A stretch of 64,000 nt of DNA, from contig CAYFSS010000009.1 in assembly GCA_964345975.1 (NCBI GenBank), positions 1 to 64,000 on the forward strand, in the 5' to 3' direction. The first letter of the stretch is position 1; every line of letters begins with the position of its first letter. Of this stretch, positions 57,874 to 64,000 are shown in pieces. This stretch comes from CAYFSS01 sp964345975 (lineage in GTDB: Bacteria > Bacillota > Clostridia > Saccharofermentanales > Fastidiosipilaceae). The notes beneath the pieces are model-generated. The model made no database searches. It was not told where the DNA came from and worked only from the letters and a program-made list of their open reading frames with translations. Position numbers and translations under genes: made by a program.

Positions 57874-60540
57874 ATGGGAAAATTGATTGATAATTTGGCG
57901 AAGACCTTTGAGTCGTCAGAAGTTGAAGCGAGAATTTATGACTCATGGCTTGAAGGAAATTACTTCCATGCTGTAAGGGATCCCGACAAGACACCCTACA
58001 CCATCGTCATGCCACCGCCAAATATCACGGGTGAACTCCACATGGGTCATGCTTTGAACCATTCTATTCAAGACTGTCTCATTCGCTGGCGACGCATGCA
58101 AGGTTATAGCGCACTTTGGCTTCCCGGTTCAGATCATGCTGCAATCGCAACCGAAGCGGTTATCATGGAAAGATTACGCAAACAAGGCATCCGGAAAGAA
58201 GACATGGATCGCGATGAGTTCTTGAAGATTGCTTGGGATTGGAAGGATAAATACAGCTCTCGCATCATGCATCAACTGCGTCGATTAGGTGCCTCGTGTG
58301 ATTGGGAACGCCAACGTTTCACCATGGATGAGGGTTTAAGTCAAGCCGTTGAGCATGTCTTCATCGATTACTATAAGCGAGGATGGATTTATCGCGGGCT
58401 TAGGATGGTCAACTGGTGTCCGCATTGTAGGACCACCTTGTCAGATACTGAAGTCGAGCATGAGGATCAACCGACGTATCTGTGGCATGTTGCCTATCCG
58501 TTAACAGACGGTTCCGGTGAGATAATTGTTGCCACAACGCGCCCGGAAACCATGTTGGGCGATACTGCTGTTGCCGTACATCCTGAAGACGAGCGTTATA
58601 AGGCTTGGATAGGGAAGACCGTCAAACTCCCTCTGACTAATCGAGAAATTCCAATCATCGAAGATGCATACGTTGATCCCGAGTTTGGTACCGGTGCGTT
58701 AAAGATTACGCCGGCCCACGATCCCAACGACTACGAAGTTGGCCTCCGCCATGGTCTAGAAGTTCTGGATACCTTTACAGATCAAGCTGTTCTAAACAAA
58801 CAGGCAGGACCTTACAAAGGTTTATCAAGGGAAGAAGCGAGGATCCGGATCGAGCAAGATCTTGAAGTCGGCGGTTTCTTGCGTGGCAAAGAAGAGCATA
58901 CCCATGCCGTCGGCACTTGCTACCGCTGCGACACAACCATCGAACCCAAGGTCTCTGAACAGTGGTTTGTCGATATGAGTAAGCTGGCTCCCGCAGCCAT
59001 CGATGCAGCTAAAATAGGTGAGCTTGAGTTTATTCCGCCTCATTTTGAGAAAACCTATTTGAACTGGATGGAGAACATCCGTGATTGGAATATCTCACGC
59101 CAGATTTGGTGGGGACATCGCATCCCGGCTTGGTACTGTCAATCTTGTGGTCATATAGAAGTTGCGCACGAAGCTCCTAATGTATGCCCTAATTGTTCCG
59201 CCAATGATTGGCAACAAGATCCTGACACCTTGGATACATGGTTCAGTTCTGCGCTTTGGCCTTTTTCAACCCTAGGATGGCCTGAACAAACGGATGACTT
59301 CAAGTATTTCTATCCCACACAAGTACTTGTCACGGCCTACGACATCATCTTCTTCTGGGTTGCACGCATGGTCTTCCAAGGTCTCGAGCTCACCGAAGAA
59401 CTGCCCTTCAAGACCGTCTTCTTACATGGCATCGTGCGCGATGAAAACGGCGTCAAGATGTCCAAGTCTTTGGGCAACGGTGTCGATCCCTTGGAAGTCA
59501 TCGACGAGTTCGGCACGGATACTCTTCGTTATGCACTCTTGCAAGGGACCGCTCCCGGGAATGATCAACGGTATCGAGAAGAAGTCGTTAAGGCCGGGCA
59601 GGCTTTTATCAATAAGATTTGGAATGCCTTTAGGTTCATGGCAGCTCATTTGGATGAAGCACAGATTGTTTTCCCTCAGGAACATTCTCTCCAAAAGCCC
59701 GAGGACCGCTGGCTTATGCACGGTCTCAAGGAGCTCACGGCTGAGGTCACCCACAATATGGAGCATTTCGAGTTAGGTCTGGCAGCTGAAAAGATCTATC
59801 TCTATTTCCGGGAAACTTTCTGCGATTGGTATATCGAGCTCGTCAAGCCAAGACTCTTTGATACGGAGGATCCATCGCGTCCAATGGCTCTCAATTGCTT
59901 GGTGGCGGGGATGAAAACTCTCCTTAAACTTCTCCATCCTTTTATGCCATTTATCACGGAAGAAATCTATCTGTCTCTTCCGGGTAGCAATGAGAGCATC
60001 ATGATCAGCGATTGGCCAAACGAGTCTCAGTTCTTTGAAGATAAAGGGGCTGAAGAGAAGATGTCGGCGATCATCGAAGCCGTGAGAGCAACTCGCAATC
60101 TCAGAGCGGAGAATAATGTCGCACCAAAGCAGCGCTTGACCGTTTATCTCTACACGGAAAATGAAGAGCTGCGCGAAATCTTCCACGAAGGCTTACCCTA
60201 CCTTGAGCGACTTTGCGGCGTAGAACGTCTGGAAGATCTTGATTCAACCCAGGAGGCTCCGGAGCACGCCTACAATCTCCGATTCAAAAGAGCTCAGTGG
60301 TTTATTCCGCTTGCCAGTTTGATCGATCCGGCGGAGGAGATTGCAAAACTGGAGGATGAAATCGCTAAGTTTGAAAGCGAAATCAAACGTGTTGAGAACT
60401 TGTTGTCCAACGAAGGTTTTGTTTCCAAGGCCCCTGAAAAAGTCGTCACTGCAGAACGTGAGAAGATGGCAAATTTCAAGGATCTACTGGTTGCTGCACA
60501 AGAGCGATATGAACTCATGAAGGCTTCTTTGGAAAATTGA
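57874..60540 (+). CDS. valS: valyl-tRNA synthetase
   Basis: An 888-residue class I synthetase charging tRNA-Val. The HIGH motif is in PPPNITGELHMGHAL and the KMSKS motif in GVKMSKSLGNGVDPL. The editing domain (about residues 190-340) contains the ATTRPETMLGDTAVAVHP stretch. Two cysteine clusters (CPHC, CQSC/CPNC) are visible. The C-terminal 65 residues form the coiled coil typical of ValRS. ATG 57874 has GGGG 6 nt upstream, while ATG 57862 has no site. Confidence 0.97.
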   Translation: MGKLIDNLAKTFESSEVEARIYDSWLEGNYFHAVRDPDKTPYTIVMPPPNITGELHMGHALNHSIQDCLIRWRRMQGYSALWLPGSDHAAIATEAVIMERLRKQGIRKEDMDRDEFLKIAWDWKDKYSSRIMHQLRRLGASCDWERQRFTMDEGLSQAVEHVFIDYYKRGWIYRGLRMVNWCPHCRTTLSDTEVEHEDQPTYLWHVAYPLTDGSGEIIVATTRPETMLGDTAVAVHPEDERYKAWIGKTVKLPLTNREIPIIEDAYVDPEFGTGALKITPAHDPNDYEVGLRHGLEVLDTFTDQAVLNKQAGPYKGLSREEARIRIEQDLEVGGFLRGKEEHTHAVGTCYRCDTTIEPKVSEQWFVDMSKLAPAAIDAAKIGELEFIPPHFEKTYLNWMENIRDWNISRQIWWGHRIPAWYCQSCGHIEVAHEAPNVCPNCSANDWQQDPDTLDTWFSSALWPFSTLGWPEQTDDFKYFYPTQVLVTAYDIIFFWVARMVFQGLELTEELPFKTVFLHGIVRDENGVKMSKSLGNGVDPLEVIDEFGTDTLRYALLQGTAPGNDQRYREEVVKAGQAFINKIWNAFRFMAAHLDEAQIVFPQEHSLQKPEDRWLMHGLKELTAEVTHNMEHFELGLAAEKIYLYFRETFCDWYIELVKPRLFDTEDPSRPMALNCLVAGMKTLLKLLHPFMPFITEEIYLSLPGSNESIMISDWPNESQFFEDKGAEEKMSAIIEAVRATRNLRAENNVAPKQRLTVYLYTENEELREIFHEGLPYLERLCGVERLEDLDSTQEAPEHAYNLRFKRAQWFIPLASLIDPAEEIAKLEDEIAKFESEIKRVENLLSNEGFVSKAPEKVVTAEREKMANFKDLLVAAQERYELMKASLEN

Positions 60541-60608
60541 CGGAAGTCCTTAAGGTGATTTAGAATAAGCTTTGATCTATTTATAAATTACCTATTAGGA
60601 GGGTCGAG

Positions 60609-61544
60609 ATGGGACTAGTTACAACGAAAGATATGTTTAAGAAAGCCTATGATGAAGGCTATGCAATCGGCGCATTTAACGTCAATAACATGGAGATTAT
60701 CCAAGGCATTACGGAAGCAGCCGGTGAGCTGAGAGCACCTCTTATCCTCCAAGTTTCATCCGGTGCACGCAAATATGCAAATCATAACTACTTGGTCAAG
60801 CTCGTCGAAGCAGCGCTTCTTGAGACGGATATCCCGATTGCACTTCACTTAGACCATGGCGACTCCTTTGAACTCTGCAAAGACTGCATCGATGGTGGTT
60901 TCACCTCCGTCATGATCGACGGCTCACACCTGCCTTTCGACGAGAACATTGAGCTGACCCGTCGTGTTGTTGAATATGCACACGCCAACGGTGTCACGGT
61001 CGAAGGTGAACTCGGTCGTCTCGCCGGCATCGAAGATGCTGTCAATGTATCTGCAGAAGAGGCTTCCTACACTCAGCCTGATGAAGTTCAGGAATTCGTT
61101 GAGCGTACGGGCGTTGATTCCTTAGCGATCGCTATCGGAACAAGCCATGGTGCTTTCAAGTTTAAGCCCGGCACCAAGCCGCAGCTGCGTTTTGACATCC
61201 TGGAAGAAATTGAGCGTCGTTTGCCTGAGTTCCCGATCGTTCTCCATGGTGCAAGCTCTGTTATGCCGGAATACGTCAAGATGATCAACGAGAACGGTGG
61301 CGCTTTGGATGACGCCATCGGTATCCCGGAAGAAATGCTTCGTCAAGCTGCTCGTTCCGCCGTCTGTAAGATCAACATTGACTCAGACCTCCGCCTTGCG
61401 ATGACAGGTACCATCCGTAAAGTCTTCGCAGACAATCCTGCTGAATTTGATCCTCGCAAATATCTTGGCCCCGCACGTGACAACATTCGTGAAATGGTCA
61501 AGCACAAGATCATCAACGTCTTGGGTTGTGACGGTAAGGCTTAA
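60609..61544 (+). CDS. fba: class II fructose-1,6-bisphosphate aldolase
   Basis: A 311-residue zinc-dependent aldolase of glycolysis. HLDHGDSFELCKDCIDGGFTSVMIDGS includes the first zinc histidine and the catalytic Asp (quoted in two parts: HLDHGDSFE and GGFTSVMIDGS), and VEGELGRLAGIED and VLHGASSV hold further ligands. AGGAGG precedes the ATG. The gene looks highly expressed from its codon choice, and has its own terminator. Confidence 0.96.
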   Translation: MGLVTTKDMFKKAYDEGYAIGAFNVNNMEIIQGITEAAGELRAPLILQVSSGARKYANHNYLVKLVEAALLETDIPIALHLDHGDSFELCKDCIDGGFTSVMIDGSHLPFDENIELTRRVVEYAHANGVTVEGELGRLAGIEDAVNVSAEEASYTQPDEVQEFVERTGVDSLAIAIGTSHGAFKFKPGTKPQLRFDILEEIERRLPEFPIVLHGASSVMPEYVKMINENGGALDDAIGIPEEMLRQAARSAVCKINIDSDLRLAMTGTIRKVFADNPAEFDPRKYLGPARDNIREMVKHKIINVLGCDGKA

Positions 61545-61567
61545 GTGCATTAGCCTTCTAATTGATG

Positions 61568-61598
61568 AAGCCGCTTCCCTTCGGAAGCGGCTTTTTTA
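61568..61598. terminator. terminator between fba and the convergent gene
   Basis: A perfect 11-bp stem, AAGCCGCTTCC (61568-61578) with GGAAGCGGCTT (61583-61593), has the loop CTTC and a T-tract on the plus strand. It touches the stop codon of the minus-strand phosphoesterase at 61596-61598 and may serve both directions. Confidence 0.88.
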
Positions 61599-62483
61599 TA
61601 GCTTAATCAAGTGGATCGTTGATTGGCTAAAGAAGCGGATGGGAACGAACGTATTACCGATCCCCGGGCTTATTAGGAGCTCATGTCCGTTCACCTTTTG
61701 TAAGCCTTCAATGATACCTTCCTTAGCCAGCTGATCGTTTGGTCTTAGCAACTTAAACTCCAGATGGAAAGGCAGACAAATCTGTCCGCCGTGATAGTGA
61801 CCTGCCAGGGCTATGCGAGTCTTGGGTAGATCGAGCAGAAAAGTATCTGGATTATGCGCTATAAGGATGCTGTGTTCAGGATCTGAGATGGAGATGTTTG
61901 CTGCCAAGAGTTCATTGATGCCTTGGCGGTTGGTCCTAAGATCGCTAAGTCCCAATACGGTCCAAGTTGTTCCTTCATGGGTAAATGCATGCATCTCATT
62001 TTCAATGAATTGATATCGCTCATCTTGGCTTAAAGATCTTGGGATCTTGATGTCATGGTTTCCCCAAACCCCCAAAATAGGTGCCAGATCAGGCTTATCC
62101 CACATCTTAGCCAGAGTTTTGTGTAGGTCATTTAGCCACTGAAAAGCATCCTCTGCATCTTTATAGCCTAAATCACCGCCAAAAATTATGAGGTCTACGG
62201 GTCTATCTTTGAGTTTACGGACGATATCTTTTTGTCTGATCCATAGGTATCGGTAATGCAAGTCAGAGAAGAACAGGATGTTTAGGGGCTTTTGTGTCTT
62301 AGGGGAAATAGGTTGGGTTAAATCATGTTCCTCCAGGCGCAGCCTCGTAGAATCGTAAATCACTTTACCTACGACGCATAATAAAATAGCCGAAATGAGG
62401 TATAGATACAAAGTAATCCTCCCGTTTGAGAGTATGTAAAACAAAGCACATTTGACAAACTCAATCTTTGAGCATGAAATCAT
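61596..62483 (-). CDS. membrane-anchored metallophosphoesterase
   Basis: A 295-residue calcineurin-like phosphoesterase. One hydrophobic segment (about residues 23-43) anchors it. The metal motifs follow in order: FFSDLHYRY (D-x-H), FGGDLGY (GD), GVWGNHDIK (GNHD), ILIAHNPDTF and AGHYHGGQ (GHxH). The family resembles YkuE/YaeI-type proteins that act near the membrane; the substrate is unknown. There is no operon partner. Confidence 0.9.
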   Translation of the reverse strand: MISCSKIEFVKCALFYILSNGRITLYLYLISAILLCVVGKVIYDSTRLRLEEHDLTQPISPKTQKPLNILFFSDLHYRYLWIRQKDIVRKLKDRPVDLIIFGGDLGYKDAEDAFQWLNDLHKTLAKMWDKPDLAPILGVWGNHDIKIPRSLSQDERYQFIENEMHAFTHEGTTWTVLGLSDLRTNRQGINELLAANISISDPEHSILIAHNPDTFLLDLPKTRIALAGHYHGGQICLPFHLEFKLLRPNDQLAKEGIIEGLQKVNGHELLISPGIGNTFVPIRFFSQSTIHLIKL

Positions 62484-62572
62484 GTGGTAGGGTAGACGAT
62501 AATATAGTAATTGTTCAACCGGCTCAAGAAATGTATTATTGCCATTTCTAAGAGCTTAAGGAGGCAAGCGTT

Positions 62573-62830
62573 ATGGCAGAGAAGAGTTTTTCATTTGAGA
62601 TTTTGGAGACAATTGAAGTCCTATCGACGAATAAGTCAGGTTGGAATCGCGAGCTCAATATCGTGAGTTGGAACGGGAATAAGGCCAAGTACGATCTGCG
62701 CGATTGGTCGCCGGATCATACGAAGATGAGTAAGGGGATTACGCTCACCGCTGAAGAAGTCGCTGTGCTTAAAGAAGTCTTCGATGAGCTGGACCCCTAT
62801 CAACTGGAGGAAGTCCAGAGCAAGCAATAG
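62573..62830 (+). CDS. YdbC/PC4-like nucleic-acid-binding protein
   Basis: An 85-residue protein resembling the YdbC family, bacterial homologues of the PC4/SUB1 single-strand-binding fold. ELNIVSWNGNKAKYDLRDWSPDHTKMSKGITL (quoted in part as SWNGNKAKYDLRDW) fits the family strand pattern, followed by a C-terminal helix. AAGGAGG lies 8 nt before the ATG. The frame stops at TAG 62828-62830, but the same frame stays open to 62971 and encodes SYESR repeats. The gene precedes ligA. Confidence 0.88.
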   Translation: MAEKSFSFEILETIEVLSTNKSGWNRELNIVSWNGNKAKYDLRDWSPDHTKMSKGITLTAEEVAVLKEVFDELDPYQLEEVQSKQ

Positions 62831-62860
62831 CTTTTGAAGCAAGACGAAGACAGGGTGCAA

Positions 62861-62951
62861 ACGAGTCGTAACGCAAACGAGTCATGGTCATACGAATCGA
62901 GATCATACGAGTCTAGATCATTCGAGTCGAGGTCATACGAGTCCAGGTCAT
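62861..62951 (+). repeat. 15-bp tandem repeat between ydbC-like gene and ligA
   Basis: Five imperfect 15-bp units start at 62877, 62892, 62907, 62922 and 62937, on the pattern ACGAGTCnAGGTCAT; a decayed sixth unit starts near 62861. They are in register with the reading frame of the preceding gene. The unit is too short and lacks spacers for a CRISPR. Confidence 0.85.
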
Positions 62952-62978
62952 ACGATAAGCAAAGGCGATAGGTGAAGC

Positions 62979-64000
62979 ATGAAGGATAAGATCGAACAAT
63001 GGCTTCGAATTAGCCTTGAAGACGCTGCGGTTAATTTCGAATTAGACCTTGCTGAGCGTTATCCCACACTCGATGAGGCTAGTAAAGCTGTCAAAGAGCT
63101 GCAGGAGATCCTAGCTGAATTAGGGGTCGCCTATCATGAGTTGGATTCTCCTTTGGTGGCTGATCACGATTATGATCTCTTGTTTCAGGAATTGGAGATG
63201 CTCGAGGCTAAATATCCTGAACTAAGACAAGATGATTCACCAAGTCAAGCAATCGGCGGAACCGCATCCTCCCGCTTCGCTCCGGTTCAGCACACGGTTC
63301 GTATGTCTTCTTTACGTGACGTCTTCACCGAAGAAGCCATGATCTCACACCTCGATCGCATGGAAAGAACGTTGCATGGTTCTGCGCCGGAAGAGGGAGA
63401 AGCTTATCAAGAGCCTTTCATCATCGAACCTAAGATTGATGGTTTATCCGTATCTTTAGAATACGTAAATGGCTCGTTCGTTCGAGGGGCAACGCGTGGC
63501 GATGGGAATGTCGGTGAAGACATCACCGAGAATCTCAGAACGATCCGGTCGATCCCTTTGAAACTTGAAGATCCTGAGCTTAACTATTTGCTCGTACGAG
63601 GTGAAGTCTATTTATCCCATGCATCTTTCCAAGCACTCAATGAAACAGCTGAGAAAGAGGGCACTAAGCTCTTTGCAAATCCTCGGAACGCTGCGGCAGG
63701 ATCTTTGCGACAGCTAGATGCTAGTATCACCCGTGAAAGAAAGCTCGATCTCTTCATCTTCAATGTCCAGAGCGTTGAAGGAGCACGTTGGAACAGTCAC
63801 CAAGAGAGTCTTCAAGCCCTAAAACAGCTTGGTTTTCCTGTCATTGAAAATTATGCTATCTGCCATACGAGGCAGCAGATCTTAGATAAGGTACGGGAGA
63901 TTGGACTTTCACGATCTACTGCGCCTTACGAGCTAGACGGTGCGGTCGTAAAGATCGATCGCTTGGAAGCCAGATCCGAGCTTGGTGAGACTGATCGAGA
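62979..64000 (+). CDS. ligA: NAD-dependent DNA ligase, 5' part (runs off window)
   Basis: The first 340 residues of LigA, which seals nicks in replication and repair using NAD. Domain Ia has the DYDLLFQELEMLEAKYPEL pattern with the SPSQAIGG motif; the adenylation domain carries the catalytic lysine in EPKIDGLS, then ATRGDGNVGEDITENLRTI and NPRNAAAGSLRQLD. A spacer of Glu/Gly-rich residues before the catalytic lysine is slightly longer than usual. AGGTG is 4 nt before ATG 62979. The gene is cut by the window end at 64000. Confidence 0.95.
   Translation, partial: MKDKIEQWLRISLEDAAVNFELDLAERYPTLDEASKAVKELQEILAELGVAYHELDSPLVADHDYDLLFQELEMLEAKYPELRQDDSPSQAIGGTASSRFAPVQHTVRMSSLRDVFTEEAMISHLDRMERTLHGSAPEEGEAYQEPFIIEPKIDGLSVSLEYVNGSFVRGATRGDGNVGEDITENLRTIRSIPLKLEDPELNYLLVRGEVYLSHASFQALNETAEKEGTKLFANPRNAAAGSLRQLDASITRERKLDLFIFNVQSVEGARWNSHQESLQALKQLGFPVIENYAICHTRQQILDKVREIGLSRSTAPYELDGAVVKIDRLEARSELGETDR

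Noticed and set aside
62861..62951. CRISPR array
   Set aside because: The 15-bp units are directly adjacent with no spacers and no cas genes are nearby.

Overview
The window is chromosomal housekeeping DNA from a Gram-positive bacterium of the Clostridia type (Bacillota). The evidence is: strong AGGAGG-type ribosome binding sites throughout; a class A RNase P RNA; the six-cysteine SCIFF peptide with its radical SAM maturase, a clostridial hallmark; the dnaG-rpoD-trmK-Nif3 order; a CIRCE element before groESL; and tRNAs with encoded CCA. The order or family cannot be fixed from the sequence alone. A run of exactly 100 N (26334-26433) inside pnp marks a draft or metagenome assembly gap. I see no prophage, insertion sequence or CRISPR array.

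Layout. 1-7 kb: a glutathione peroxidase, two pseudouridine synthases, polA, coaE, and ychF on the opposite strand. 7-16.5 kb: comM-dprA (DNA processing), topA-trmFO, a DUF624 membrane protein, and queA-tgt (queuosine). 16.6-18.7 kb: yajC, the 47-residue SCIFF precursor scfA (too small for usual ORF callers), an intrinsic terminator, and the maturase scfB. 18.7-24 kb: the macromolecular synthesis group dnaG-rpoD-trmK-Nif3-like, the RNase P RNA and rpsO. 24-29 kb: pnp with a long repetitive Arg/Asp tail, then CIRCE-groES-groEL. 29-36 kb: a membrane protein and a Gld-type ABC-2 transport operon of ATPase, permease, GldG-like, DUF4340-like and a beta-propeller-like protein. 36-39 kb: an HI0933-type flavoprotein, a degenerate LytR-CpsA-Psr-like protein and a lipoprotein cyclophilin. 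39-41 kb: an ABC-F ATPase on the minus strand. 41-46 kb: leuCDB-ilvD. 46-50 kb: pgi, rsmA and a GTP-type pckA. 50-53 kb: zapA-like, an enlarged dUTPase, tsaD, smpB, and a convergent XRE regulator. 53.9-54.2 kb: tRNA-Val(CAC) and tRNA-Pro(GGG) with a clear promoter and terminator. 54.2-54.8 kb: an unexplained AT-rich non-coding stretch. 54.8-64 kb: a BI-1 family protein, malic enzyme, a FolT-like ECF S component, tRNA-Gln(CTG) on the minus strand, valS, class II fba, a metallophosphoesterase, a YdbC/PC4-like small protein, a 15-bp tandem repeat, and ligA running off the window end.

Together the genes cover replication and repair (polA, dnaG, topA, ligA, dprA, dut), RNA maturation and decay (rnpB, pnp, rluA/rluB types, trmFO, trmK, tgt, queA, tsaD, rsmA), protein quality control (groESL, smpB), glycolysis and anaplerosis (pgi, fba, pckA, malic enzyme) and part of leucine/branched-chain amino acid synthesis. 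No wholly new system is evident. The points most worth a second look are a pentapeptide-repeat reading frame that continues in frame past the amber stop of the YdbC-like gene, the repeat-rich PNPase tail, the degenerate LCP-like protein, the dUTPase insertion, the terminator between SCIFF precursor and maturase, and duplicated boxes before the glutathione peroxidase.
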